The notes below the pieces were generated by a model. It searched no databases and was not told the DNA's origin. It saw only the letters and a program-made list of their open reading frames with translations. A stretch of 64,000 bases of DNA. It comes from Streptomyces sp. SID12501. Its GTDB lineage: Bacteria > Actinomycetota > Actinomycetes > Streptomycetales > Streptomycetaceae. The DNA lies in contig NZ_JAAGLU010000001.1 of the NCBI RefSeq assembly GCF_010550245.1, positions 186,001 to 250,000 of the forward strand, in the 5' to 3' direction. Both the position numbers and the translations under genes were made by a program. This document shows, in pieces, positions 23,275 through 32,407 of this stretch (within the stretch, counting starts at the first letter, position 1; each line of letters starts with the position of its first letter).

Positions 23275-24198
23275 TCAGTCCCGGAGAAAGAACTGGTGCA
23301 GGTCGGCGCTCTGCTCGTAGTCCTCCAGGCGCCCCTGTGTCCGCTCCGGATCGGCGTCCGTCATGGCCTGGAGCAGTGCCGCCGACAGCACCGCGGGCCC
23401 GGCGTACGAGTCGAACACCAACCGGGAGCCCGTGCCGGTGGCGAAGGTGACGTCGGCCTCGTCGGCCAGCGGACCGAGGGCCAGGTCGGTGATCAGGGCC
23501 ACCCGCAGCCCGGCCCGCCGGGCGACCCGCACCGCGGTGAGCGTCTCCTGTGCGTGCCGGGGCATCGAGAACGCCAGCACCCAGGTGCCCCCGGCCTCCC
23601 GCGACTGGAGGACCGCGTCGTAGGCGACACTGCCGCCCCGGGTCACCAGCCGTACGTCGGGGTGGATACGTCGGGCGGCGTAGGCGAAGTACTCGGCCAG
23701 CGACCCGGAGATACGCAGGCCGAGCACGGTCAGCGGAGTCGAGCGCGACAGGCTCCGGCCCACCTCGATCACCCGGTCGGGGTCGGCGAAGTCGCGCCGC
23801 AGGTTCTCCAGGTTCGCGATCTCGGCGTCCACGGCCGCCTGGAGTTCGTTGCTCCGGTTCTCCTCCGCCGTGCCCGGCGCGCTCGCGAGGGTGCTGAGCG
23901 CGATGGCCTGGAGCCTCTCGCGCAGCGCGGGGTAGCCGCTGAAGCCGACGGCCGCCGCGAACCGGGTCACCGACGGCTGGCTCACGCCCACCCGGTCCGC
24001 CAGGTCCGTGATCGACAGGAAGGCGGCCTCGGTGATGTGCTCGATCAGATACTGCGCGATGCGCCGCTGTCCGGGGGAGAGCCGGGGCCCGTCGAACAAC
24101 TCCCGCAGCCTGGAGGTCGGCGCCGCTTCCACCTCCGGGGCGGTCTTGCCCGAGGTGATCGCGGATGCCTGGGCGCGTGCCTGCTGCAGCGATGGCAC
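23275..24198 (-). CDS. RpiR/MurR-family transcriptional regulator
   Basis: This 307-residue regulator has an N-terminal HTH_6 domain (LTDLADRVGVSQPSVTRFA-like core at about 62-80) and a C-terminal SIS sugar-phosphate-binding domain (LGLRISGSLAEYFAYAARR). The GTG at 24198 is favoured because GAGG lies seven bases upstream; a GTG at 24222 is also possible. RpiR proteins usually sense a phosphosugar. It lies 48 bases after the glycosyltransferase stop, so it may be co-transcribed with it. Confidence 0.88.
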   Translation of the reverse strand: MPSLQQARAQASAITSGKTAPEVEAAPTSRLRELFDGPRLSPGQRRIAQYLIEHITEAAFLSITDLADRVGVSQPSVTRFAAAVGFSGYPALRERLQAIALSTLASAPGTAEENRSNELQAAVDAEIANLENLRRDFADPDRVIEVGRSLSRSTPLTVLGLRISGSLAEYFAYAARRIHPDVRLVTRGGSVAYDAVLQSREAGGTWVLAFSMPRHAQETLTAVRVARRAGLRVALITDLALGPLADEADVTFATGTGSRLVFDSYAGPAVLSAALLQAMTDADPERTQGRLEDYEQSADLHQFFLRD

Positions 24199-24245
24199 CG
24201 ATGTGCCTCGTTCGTCTCCCACAGCGACTCAACATAGCTCACCGT

Positions 24246-26012
24246 TCACCTGCGGAAGATCGTGATCGAGTGGCCGACCTCGTCGACCTCGTGGCTGCTG
24301 TGGATCAGGCGTGCCAGTCGACCCCGCGCCTTGGCGACGGACGAGTCCGACACCACCAGCACTCCGCGCACCTTCCGTTCGGGCCGGCCGCGCGGATCGG
24401 ACGCGTGGATCCCGTAGTGCGACGGCACCCCGCTGCCCTTGTAGACCAGCCAGACCCGCTGCCCCGCGTACCGGTCCCGCAGCCGGTCCGCGAGCCGTCC
24501 CAGGTCCTGGCCCCAGTCGACGTTGGAGTCGTGCAGCCGCTCGTGCGTCTTCGTGGTTGAGCCGAACGCCTCGTTGGAGTAGGGCAGATAGAACGGGAAC
24601 GTCCGCAGCGAACTGACCGCCACGAACGCCAACAGCCCAGCCGCCGCGACCGGCACCCACCGGCGCCGCAGCGCGAGCACACCGACCGCCGCCACCGCCC
24701 CGAACATCGGCACGAAGATGGCGTAGCGCACCCCGAAGTCCCGCTGCCCGGCCATGGCCGCGGCCAGCAGCACCGCCGCCGGAAGTAGCAAGTAGGGTGC
24801 GGTGGGCCGTAGTTGACGGACCTTCAAGAACGCGACCGTGCCCGCCGCCCACAGCGCCAGCATGCCGAGCGGTGTCTTCACCAGGAGCGCCGCCGGCAGG
24901 TAGTACCAGAGGGAACCCTCGTAGTGCCGCCCGAAGAGGAAGCCCTCCCAGTGCGCGTTCTCCAGGCCGAACTGCAGCCGCATCCCGTCGCGGTAGGCCT
25001 CCGGGAAGGGCAGCAGGCCGGTCAGCTGCCCCCGCAGCCCGTGCACGGCCGGTACCTCGCCGGGGGACGGCGTCCAGCGCAGCCGAGGATCGACGGCGAG
25101 GTACGACGCCCATACGACGGCCACCGTGACCAGCGCCACCAGGGCCGCGCCAGCGACAGCCCGCGCGAGCAGCTTCAGCCGTGCTCCCGGATCCGCCGTG
25201 CGCCGGGCACGCCACACCGACAGGCCGGCCAGCAGGAGCAGCACGGGGACGGCGGCGAGGGTGTTCATCTTCGTGGCCACGGCAGCCCCGAGCGCGGCTC
25301 CGGCGAGCGGGAGATACAGGCGGGGCCGCCACCTCGCCCGCCACAGCAGCCACACCGACGTCAGCACGAACCCGGCCGCCGGTACGTCGAGCGTGGCCAG
25401 CGAGCCGTGCGCGATGACGTCCGGCGAGAACGCGAAGAGAGTGAGCGCCCCCAACCCGCCGACCGCACCGGCGAGTTCACGGCCGAAGGCGAACACCACC
25501 AACCCGAAGAGCAGCGTCAGCGCGATCACCGGCGCCCGCGCCCACAGCATCAGCCGCCAGGGGTCGTTGCCGGACTCGTAGAGCAGATGCCGGCCCACAT
25601 GGCTCTGGTCGCCGACATAGGCCCGGTCGAAGTGCGGATCGGCCGCGGCCACCCCGGCGGCGATGATCAGCTTGCCCAGCGGCGGGTGCTCGGGGTTGAG
25701 GCGCAGGCTGCGCTCGTGGAGATGGACGGCCGCCGTGCCGACGTACACAGGCTCGTCGATGGTGGGCGTCTGCTCCACCGCCGTCGTGACCATCGCCACG
25801 GCCATCTGGAGGAGCAGGACGGCCACGGCGAGCAGGACCAGCGGACGACGGTGGCGTCTGAGACGGGCGAGCAGTCGCGCGCGTCCGGTCGGGGTACCCC
25901 GCGCGGCGGGGGCGGCACCGGGGAGCACCTCCTCCGGAGCCTCGGAGCCGGGCGGGCTCCCCACGTCCGGGGGAGTCCTGAGGTCGAGAACCGTGTGCCG
26001 ATCGTGCGTCAT
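24246..26012 (-). CDS. GT39/PMT-type membrane glycosyltransferase
   Basis: This 588-residue polytopic protein has a hydrophobic N-terminal helix, then the first-loop acidic motif TPTIDEPVYVG (the DE pair typical of the dolichyl-phosphate-mannose or ArnT-like GT-C fold). About 10-12 transmembrane helices and a soluble C-terminal domain with VDWGQDLGRLADRL follow. The ATG at 26012 has GGGGCGG upstream. It probably transfers a lipid-linked sugar outside the membrane; donor and acceptor are unknown. Confidence 0.82.
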   Translation of the reverse strand: MTHDRHTVLDLRTPPDVGSPPGSEAPEEVLPGAAPAARGTPTGRARLLARLRRHRRPLVLLAVAVLLLQMAVAMVTTAVEQTPTIDEPVYVGTAAVHLHERSLRLNPEHPPLGKLIIAAGVAAADPHFDRAYVGDQSHVGRHLLYESGNDPWRLMLWARAPVIALTLLFGLVVFAFGRELAGAVGGLGALTLFAFSPDVIAHGSLATLDVPAAGFVLTSVWLLWRARWRPRLYLPLAGAALGAAVATKMNTLAAVPVLLLLAGLSVWRARRTADPGARLKLLARAVAGAALVALVTVAVVWASYLAVDPRLRWTPSPGEVPAVHGLRGQLTGLLPFPEAYRDGMRLQFGLENAHWEGFLFGRHYEGSLWYYLPAALLVKTPLGMLALWAAGTVAFLKVRQLRPTAPYLLLPAAVLLAAAMAGQRDFGVRYAIFVPMFGAVAAVGVLALRRRWVPVAAAGLLAFVAVSSLRTFPFYLPYSNEAFGSTTKTHERLHDSNVDWGQDLGRLADRLRDRYAGQRVWLVYKGSGVPSHYGIHASDPRGRPERKVRGVLVVSDSSVAKARGRLARLIHSSHEVDEVGHSITIFRR

Positions 26013-26107
26013 CGTCCGCCCCACGGTGACGCGGACCGCGCGGCGGGAGTGATCCGGAGCCGGGCCATGGCCCTACTCTCGCATCAGCTCCCGCCCCGCA
26101 GCGTGCA

Positions 26108-28087
26108 TTACCGCTTCAGGAGTCGTACCGACAGACCCTTTGCCGTGTAGACGGGTACGGCGCGGATCTTGTCCGAGTTGACCACGACACGGGTGAAGTG
26201 GCCATGGATCGCCGAAGCGGCTATGACGGGGACGACGCTGCCCACGGTCGGCGGGTTCTTGGCGTCGAGGGTCAGCGACAGGAGGTTGCCCTTCCCGAGC
26301 TGCACCTGTCGAGCCACCGTCACGACCTCCTTGTGACGGTCCTTGCGCAGCGTGACCGCCAGCGTTCCCGCCTCCTGGACGTACGAGCCGTGCAGCTGCA
26401 GCGACTCGGTCACTCGCAGCGTCCCGGCCTGCACGCGGACGTCGCCGCGGCCCAGCGCGTGGGACGAGGCCGAGACCAGCGTGCCGGCCTTGAGGACCGT
26501 CCCGCCCGCGTAGGTGTTCTGGCCGGTCAGGGTGAGCTTGCCGGTGCCGGTCTTCGTCAGCCTGCCCCGGCCGTCGATGTCGTTGCGCCAGGCGTCGGCC
26601 GCACCGAAGCCGTGGGCCGCCGCGTCGAGCGTGACGGTCACGTCGGACTCGAAGGAGCCGTAACCGTCCGCCGCGGCGAACAGGTTGAGCCGCCCCCACT
26701 GCTCGAACCCGTCGAGCAGGACGTACCCGGAGGGCAGCGCGGTCGAGCGCAGCACCGCCCGGCGCTGGTCCGCCGTCAGATAGGGAAGTCGTGTCTCCAG
26801 CAGTACTTCGGCGCCCTTCGGCACGGTCAGCGGCGTGGAGCGGCCCTGCCGGTTCAGGACGTACGTCAGCTTGGGCGTGACCAGGGCGAGGTTCGCGGCC
26901 CGGTCGGCGTACTTGTCCTGGGCGTCGGAGTGCGCGTAGGCGAACAGCGTGTCGGCCGTCGTGCCCGTCTTGGCCTGGAAGTACTCGGCGGCCTGCTTGA
27001 CCGCGGCGGCCTTGAGCGCGGTGTTCTCCGGCTTGTACAGCACGGCGGCGGCCAGCGCGGTGGCCATGATCCGGCCGCCGATGACGTCGACCGTGGAGTG
27101 CATGCCGGACATGATCCGGGTGTGGCTCAGCTCGAAGGCGCGGGTCACGATCTCCTGGAAGCGCTCCGGGACCGCGTACGCGTACGCCAGGGCCGCCAGG
27201 TGGAAGGCGTTGGTGTGACCGCTGGGGAAACCGCCGTCCTCGGCCGGGACGTCGCTGCGCTGCCGCAGCAGCTGCGTCACCACGACGACATCGGAGTCGT
27301 AGACCGGGTAACCGAGTCCGTCGACCGATCCGGTGTCGACGACCTGGCTGTCCTCGTTCATCCGCCACGGCCGCGGGTACTGGAAGCTGTACTTGGCGGG
27401 GTTGCTGGAGGTGAAGTCCCCGCGCACGGTGTCGACGAGCTTGGCCACCTGGCCGAGGTCCGAGTCGTACGAGCCGGCGCCCAGCGCGGAGCCCGCGGGC
27501 GCGCCGGCCGGGACGGCGTCGTTGATCTTGGCCGCCGGGATGCTGTGCGGGGCCGCGGTGATCGAGGTGACCGCCTTGGCGCCCGAACGGTACAACTCGG
27601 CCAGCGGGCCCAGCCCGTTGATGACGGCGTAGCTCTGGTGCTGGCGGTCGTAGACGAACGCTTCCCTCGCCTGCGCCTCCGTGCGCAGCCCGGTGAGCTG
27701 GATGCTGTACCGCACGTTGGCGCGCAGGACCGAGGGCTGCAGCGGCGTGCCCGTGTTCCAGGCGTCACCGGTCTTCCACACCTTGGCGAAGCCGTCGAGG
27801 GCGCGGATGACCGCGTTGGTCTCGGGCGTCGAGTTGGCGACGATGTTGGTGCTGTAGTCGTCGACGAACGCGAGAGGCGCGGTTGCGGTTGCGGTCGTCG
27901 CGTCGGCCGCCACCGCGAGAGGCGTGGCGGCCTTCGCGTCGGCCGCGGCCAGCCAGCTGACGGCGGTCGGCGCGGCGAGGAGACCCGCCGACGCGCCGAG
28001 GGAGGTACGGAGGAACTTGCGTCTGTCGACCGCGAGTTCACGGCCACGGGCCGACGGGGTGGCGTGGTGCCCGGCTGCTGACGGCAT
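26108..28087 (-). CDS. Secreted PAP2 phosphatase with autotransporter-type beta repeats
   Basis: This 659-residue protein has a Tat signal (DRRKFLRTSLG at 21-31) and a vanadium-haloperoxidase/PAP2 domain with PRPWR, the central GGFPSGHTNAF and HTRIMSGMHSTVDVIGG. A C-terminal part carries an autotransporter-associated beta-strand repeat (GKLTLTGQNTYAGGTVL). GAGAGG is six bases upstream of the ATG. Such beta-helix repeats are best known from Gram-negative passenger domains; here they probably form a surface stalk. The likely activity is phosphomonoester hydrolysis outside the cell. Confidence 0.87.
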   Translation of the reverse strand: MPSAAGHHATPSARGRELAVDRRKFLRTSLGASAGLLAAPTAVSWLAAADAKAATPLAVAADATTATATAPLAFVDDYSTNIVANSTPETNAVIRALDGFAKVWKTGDAWNTGTPLQPSVLRANVRYSIQLTGLRTEAQAREAFVYDRQHQSYAVINGLGPLAELYRSGAKAVTSITAAPHSIPAAKINDAVPAGAPAGSALGAGSYDSDLGQVAKLVDTVRGDFTSSNPAKYSFQYPRPWRMNEDSQVVDTGSVDGLGYPVYDSDVVVVTQLLRQRSDVPAEDGGFPSGHTNAFHLAALAYAYAVPERFQEIVTRAFELSHTRIMSGMHSTVDVIGGRIMATALAAAVLYKPENTALKAAAVKQAAEYFQAKTGTTADTLFAYAHSDAQDKYADRAANLALVTPKLTYVLNRQGRSTPLTVPKGAEVLLETRLPYLTADQRRAVLRSTALPSGYVLLDGFEQWGRLNLFAAADGYGSFESDVTVTLDAAAHGFGAADAWRNDIDGRGRLTKTGTGKLTLTGQNTYAGGTVLKAGTLVSASSHALGRGDVRVQAGTLRVTESLQLHGSYVQEAGTLAVTLRKDRHKEVVTVARQVQLGKGNLLSLTLDAKNPPTVGSVVPVIAASAIHGHFTRVVVNSDKIRAVPVYTAKGLSVRLLKR

Positions 28088-28155
28088 GCGATGCCTCTCT
28101 TGAGTTCTTCGGCCCTGCGGCCGGGTGACGACGTGCGGACGGCAGTACCCCAGGT

Positions 28156-28182
28156 GCGCATGGGGCGCATGGGGCGCATGGG
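28156..28182 (+). repeat. Three 9-bp tandem repeats
   Basis: GCGCATGGG is repeated three times in tandem in the 225-base gap upstream of the phosphatase gene. Each unit holds an ATG on the plus strand. No gene is supported there. Confidence 0.85.
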
Positions 28183-28312
28183 GTTTATGCGGCCTGTGTG
28201 TTGTGTGTTTCCGGAGGAGGAAGCGCACAGTACGGGGAGTACGAGCGAAGATCTACGGCCGGAGCGTGTACCGGTGCCCATGGTCCGGCGACGACGAGAC
28301 GGCCATGAACTG

Positions 28313-29221
28313 TCATGCGAGTGAACGAGCCAGCGCCACGGCCCCTTCGACCGGCGGCACCCGCAACGGCCGTAGCCGGGCACCGGGGAGGAGTATGGCA
28401 AGTGACGCCAGCAGTGCGTCGTGCAGGGCGGGTTGAGCGAGCACCGTACCGCCCGAGACCACCACGTCGTCGACGGGGACCCCGCGTTCGGCCAGCCGGA
28501 CCACGAGTGACGCCAGGGACCGGCCGCCCTCGGCGACCACCTCACCGGCCACCAGGGAGCCGCTCGCGACGGCCTCGAACACCACGGGAGCGTGCCGTCC
28601 CCACTCCGCGGAGATGTCGGTGGCCTTCTCCAACGCGGCGCCGAGGGCGGGTACTTCGCTCACCCCGAACGCGGATATGAGCCCCTCGGCGAGGGTGTCG
28701 GGCGCCTCGCCCCGGTCATGGGCGGCCCAGACGGCCCGCGCGGCCTCGCGTACGAGACCCGCGGCCCCTCCTTCGTCGCCGAGTGCCGCGCCCCAGCCGC
28801 CGACCTGTACGAGAGTGCCGTCGAGGCGCCGTCCCACGGCCACCGAGCCGGTGCCGGCGACCAGCCCGACACCCTTGTCCAGTCCCGCTGCCGGGACCAG
28901 CAGTTCGGCGTCGCCGACGACCAGACACGGCACACCGAGACGCCCCTGGAGCACGGAGCGGATCTCCTCGCACTGCCGGGGCGTCTCACAGGCGTGGGCG
29001 CCGACGGCCACCGAGGAGGGACGGGCGCCCGCGGGCAGCGCCTCGTCGACCAGAGCGCACAGCCAGTCGGCGGCGGCCACCGGATCGTGTGGCTGCCAGC
29101 CGGCGCTCGGGCGGACGTGATCGGCGGTCAGATCGTCCCCGGCGCAGGCGCGCAGGTGCGTCTTGGTGCCGCCCACGTCGATGCCCACGACGAGCGGGCG
29201 CGGGAAGGGGGAGTCCTGCAC
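28313..29221 (-). CDS. BadF/BadG/NAGK-type sugar kinase
   Basis: This 302-residue ASKHA-fold kinase has the phosphate-1 motif GIDVGGTKTHLR (13-24), the adenosine-side VAGTGSVAVGRR and GGWGAALGDEGG, and VVSGGTVL near the C-terminus. This is the N-acetylglucosamine-kinase pattern. The GTG at 29221 has AGAGG four bases upstream. It is divergent from the ROK repressor and its operator, which suggests that it phosphorylates a sugar delivered by the adjacent importer. Confidence 0.85.
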   Translation of the reverse strand: MQDSPFPRPLVVGIDVGGTKTHLRACAGDDLTADHVRPSAGWQPHDPVAAADWLCALVDEALPAGARPSSVAVGAHACETPRQCEEIRSVLQGRLGVPCLVVGDAELLVPAAGLDKGVGLVAGTGSVAVGRRLDGTLVQVGGWGAALGDEGGAAGLVREAARAVWAAHDRGEAPDTLAEGLISAFGVSEVPALGAALEKATDISAEWGRHAPVVFEAVASGSLVAGEVVAEGGRSLASLVVRLAERGVPVDDVVVSGGTVLAQPALHDALLASLAILLPGARLRPLRVPPVEGAVALARSLA

Positions 29222-29540
29222 GGATCCTCTTTACGTCGTTGCACTGTGGCTGCGACGGTGGGCGAACCGTGCCTGGAGCAGGGAAAACCTGATGTACGGA
29301 AGAGCTAGGGAAGCCCCGGGACGGGCCTCTGAGCGGACACGGCAGGCGACTACCGTGACATTCGTTAGGAAGTTAACTAACGAAGTACAGTGCGTGTCAA
29401 GAGGTATCGCGCACCCGACAGCGGCGGTGGACCGACCGGGCCGGAACGCGGCGGGAAACCGCGATACCAGGGCATCCCATCGCCGCACTCCCACGACATC
29501 GAGCTACCGGGGGAGTGCGGCCCTCGACCTTGGGGAGACT
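29222..29540. promoter_or_regulatory. Divergent promoter region, sugar kinase versus ROK regulator
   Basis: This 319-base region holds the ROK operator at 29361-29384 and a locally AT-rich stretch at 29355-29400. No gene is supported within it. Confidence 0.6.
29361..29384. promoter_or_regulatory. ROK-type palindromic operator
   Basis: TTCGTTAG and CTAACGAA form perfect 8-bp inverted arms around GAAGTTAA. It lies between the divergent kinase and ROK genes and resembles known ROK/XylR-type operators rich in GTTAGT/AACTAAC. Confidence 0.75.
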
Positions 29541-30683
29541 GTGGAACATGACGTGGCGAAGGCCCCCCGCCTGACCGAGAGCGCGAGCGCGGTGTTCGCC
29601 GTGCTGGCCGGGGCGGGCACGGCCACCCGGCCGCAGCTCGCGATACTGGCGGGCCTGTCGAAGCCGACCGTGTCCTCCGCCGTGGCGGAGCTGGAGAACG
29701 CCGGGCTCGCCGCCCACTCGGGCATCGCCTCCGGCGGTACGGGCCGTTCCGCCGCCGTGTACGGACTCGGTCCGGCGGCCGGCTCCGTACTCGCCGTCGA
29801 CCTCGGCCCCGCCCTGACCCGGGTGCGTGGCTGCGCCCTGGACGGCACCCTGCTCGCCGAAGCCACCGGTCCCCGTGAGGAGGCCGCCGACGTGGTGCGC
29901 GAAGCGCTGTCCGCGCTCCCCGCCGACGCTCCGCTGCGCACCATCGTCGTGGCCGTCGGTGATGTCACCGCGCGCGCCGAGGAGGGCACCGTGCGTCCGG
30001 CGACCGCCAAGGCGGGACCCGTCTTCGACGCGGTGGCCGTGGCGCTGCCGCCCGGGGTGCCCGTCCACCTGGAGAACAACGTCAACTGCGCCGCGCTCGC
30101 CGAGCTGCACGAGGGCGCGGCGCGCGGCCGGCACACCTTCGGCTATCTGCGGATCGGTGTCGGTATCGGTCTCGGAATCGTCGTGGGGGGGCAGGTGCTG
30201 GCCGGGGCCAACGGTGCGGCCGGAGAGCTCGCCCGGCTGCCCTACCCCTGGGACGACGACCTGGAGCCCCGCCACGAGGCCCTGGAGGAGTACATCGGCG
30301 CCCGCTCCCTGCTGCGCCGGGCCGCCGAGGTCTGGCCGGAATCCGACGGTTCGTGCCCCCGTACCGCCGAACGGCTGTTCTCGCTGGCCGGACAGGGCGG
30401 CGTCACGGCCCGCGCGATCGTCGACCGGCACGCGGTGGACGTGGGCCGGCTGGCCGCCGCGGTGACCGCCGTACTGGACCCCGGGCTGCTTGTCCTGGGC
30501 GGCAGTACCGGCGCGTATCCGCAGCTCCTGCCCGGTGTGCGGGCCGAGCTGGAGCGGCTGAGCTGGCCCACCGAAGTGGTCAGCAGTCAGGTCGGTGATC
30601 TCGGCACCGTGGTGGGCGCGGCGCGGCTCGCGGTCGCCAGAGGAGTCCAAACCGTGACCGAGGCGGCGGGGAAGAAGGATTGA
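29541..30683 (+). CDS. ROK-family transcriptional repressor
   Basis: This 380-residue protein has a winged-helix DNA-binding domain (RPQLAILAGLSKPTVSSAV, about 35-55), then the ROK sugar-binding/kinase-like domain with VHLENNVNCAALAELHEG and GVGIGLGIVVGGQVLAGANGAAGELA. The zinc-finger CxCGxxGC motif of ROK kinases is absent, consistent with a regulator. The GTG at 29541 has a close GGGGAG. It probably represses the kinase, itself and the ABC importer that begins 276 bases downstream. Confidence 0.88.
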   Translation: MEHDVAKAPRLTESASAVFAVLAGAGTATRPQLAILAGLSKPTVSSAVAELENAGLAAHSGIASGGTGRSAAVYGLGPAAGSVLAVDLGPALTRVRGCALDGTLLAEATGPREEAADVVREALSALPADAPLRTIVVAVGDVTARAEEGTVRPATAKAGPVFDAVAVALPPGVPVHLENNVNCAALAELHEGAARGRHTFGYLRIGVGIGLGIVVGGQVLAGANGAAGELARLPYPWDDDLEPRHEALEEYIGARSLLRRAAEVWPESDGSCPRTAERLFSLAGQGGVTARAIVDRHAVDVGRLAAAVTAVLDPGLLVLGGSTGAYPQLLPGVRAELERLSWPTEVVSSQVGDLGTVVGAARLAVARGVQTVTEAAGKKD

Positions 30684-30715
30684 CGGTTTCGGACTCGGTC
30701 TGCCAATGTCCGGAC

Positions 30716-30898
30716 AAGCGCTTTCTAGGTCGGCCGGGACGCCGACTTGGGGCGAGCCTCCCGCCCGTACTCGACGTACGGCAACCGCACGAGGGCGTGC
30801 CCGTGCGGTGACGGCCAGAACGGCTGGGGATCCCGCCCCGCGTGGACGACGCGGCCGGGCGAGGCTGCGCCCCCCGAAAGCAAACTTTCCTGCAAACT
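30716..30898. promoter_or_regulatory. Operator-like motifs upstream of the importer operon
   Basis: The gap before the lipoprotein gene carries an 8-bp palindrome AAGCGCTT (30716-30723). It also has the inverted repeat GAAAG-CAAA-CTTTC (30876-30889), within a 12-base-spaced direct repeat GCAAACT (30880-30886, 30892-30898). These look like LacI- or ROK-type control sites. Confidence 0.4.
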
Positions 30899-30959
30899 GC
30901 ACCCGTGCCGTCTCGATCGGCGCCGTGCTCTGTCCCCTACCGAAAAAAAGGGATCGAAG

Positions 30960-32282
30960 ATGACCACTGTGGGTGTGCGGCGCTCCAGCCGACTCGGCCG
31001 CGGCGGTATGCGCCGCCTGGCTCCCCTCGCTGCCGTTGCCACGGCAGGTGCCCTGCTGCTCTCCGCCTGCGGTGGGGGGTCGGACTCGGGCGGTACGTCC
31101 AAGTCGCTGACGTTCTGGATCTCCACGGTTCCGGGGCAGGACGCGGGCTGGAAGAAGGTGGTGGCGCAGTACAAGAAGGAATCCGGCGTCAACGTCAAGC
31201 TCGTCAACATCCCCTACGACGGCTACACGACGAAGCTGCACAACGCCGCGCAGGCGAACTCCCTGCCCGACGTGGCGGCCGTGCCGGCGCTGGACCCGAT
31301 CTGGTCGAACAAGCTGATCGACCTCAAGTCCATCGCCAACAACGCGACCAACAAGATCAACGCCAACTTCCTCGCGAAGGACTCGTCCGGGAAGGTGCTG
31401 GCCATCCCCTCGGACGTCACCGCGTCCGGCCTGTTCATCAACAAGACGCTCTTCGAGAAGGCAGGCGTCTCCTTCCCGGCCTCGCCCGCGACGACCTGGA
31501 CCTGGGACGACTTCATCAAGGCGGCGGACGAGGTCCGCGTGAAGGCCAAGGCCAAGTACTCCCTGACGTTCGACCAGTCGCCGTCCAGGCTCCGCGCCAT
31601 GGTCTACGAGATGGGCGGGCAGTACGTCCACGCGGACGACTCCGGCAAGTTCTCGGTGGACGCGGCGACCAAGAAGGCCGTGAACTACTTCGTCGGACTG
31701 AACGACGACAAGACCATGCCGAAGTCGGTGTGGACCAGCGGCGCCGACCCGTCGGCCATGTTCCAGAGCGGTGACGTCGTCGCCTACTGGTCCGGCGTGT
31801 GGCAGGTTCCCGCCTTCGCGGAGACCATCAAGAAGTTCGAGTGGGCGAGTGTTCCGACTCCCGCCCAGCCGGTGCAGGCCAGTGACGTCAACAGCGGCGG
31901 CCTGACGGTGGGCTTCAACAACAACGCCGACGCGTCCGCCGCCGCGACGAAGTTCCTGTCGTGGCTGTACGAGCCGGCCCACTACCAGACGCTGTGCGAG
32001 GCGTCCGGCTTCCTGCCGGTCGAGAGCGGTCTGACCCCGACGTACCCCTTCAAGTCCGCTGCGGCGCAGGCGGCGTACAAGCTGTACAACGAGTCGATCC
32101 CGCTCTACGCCCCGATCTCCGGCTACTTCAGCGGCGCGCAGACGAACTGGGTGCTGAAGGGCAAGAGCCTCACCGAGGACCCGACCAAGACGGAGCTCGG
32201 CAAGGCGATCAACGGCCAGCAGACGGCTGACAAGGCCCTGGAGAACATCGTGGCCGGCTACAACCAGCAGGTCGGCGGCTGA
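30960..32282 (+). CDS. ABC carbohydrate-binding lipoprotein (family 1)
   Basis: This 440-residue extracellular solute-binding protein has a lipoprotein signal ending LLLSAC with Cys37, a Gly/Ser linker, and SBP_bac_1 features (SLPDVAAVPALDPIW, ATTWTWDDFIKAADE, MFQSGDVVAYWSGVWQ). AAGGGA is upstream of the ATG. It is the first gene of an importer with two permeases and no ATPase, as is usual for Streptomyces oligosaccharide systems that share MsiK. The stable hairpin after it likely raises its expression relative to the permeases. Confidence 0.92.
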   Translation: MTTVGVRRSSRLGRGGMRRLAPLAAVATAGALLLSACGGGSDSGGTSKSLTFWISTVPGQDAGWKKVVAQYKKESGVNVKLVNIPYDGYTTKLHNAAQANSLPDVAAVPALDPIWSNKLIDLKSIANNATNKINANFLAKDSSGKVLAIPSDVTASGLFINKTLFEKAGVSFPASPATTWTWDDFIKAADEVRVKAKAKYSLTFDQSPSRLRAMVYEMGGQYVHADDSGKFSVDAATKKAVNYFVGLNDDKTMPKSVWTSGADPSAMFQSGDVVAYWSGVWQVPAFAETIKKFEWASVPTPAQPVQASDVNSGGLTVGFNNNADASAAATKFLSWLYEPAHYQTLCEASGFLPVESGLTPTYPFKSAAAQAAYKLYNESIPLYAPISGYFSGAQTNWVLKGKSLTEDPTKTELGKAINGQQTADKALENIVAGYNQQVGG

Positions 32283-32293
32283 TCGTAGGCCCG

Positions 32294-32334
32294 AGGGCCG
32301 GGCGGCGGGGTCGAGGACACCGCCGCCCGGCCCT
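32294..32334 (+). terminator. Perfect 15-bp hairpin after the binding-protein gene
   Basis: AGGGCCGGGCGGCGG pairs exactly with CCGCCGCCCGGCCCT across an 11-base loop, starting 12 bases after the stop. No T-run follows. It is probably a transcript-stabilising or attenuating stem within the operon. Confidence 0.8.
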
Positions 32335-32407
32335 GGGCGCCCACGCAATGCCGGGCTCATTTGTATGAGTCCACCGGAATCCATTCCACCAGCACGGAGT
32401 CAGGAAG

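Noticed and set aside
29397..32384. 995-residue minus-strand open frame over the ROK and binding-protein genes
   Set aside because: It lies antisense to clear genes, crosses the ROK-to-importer promoter region and shows no domain.
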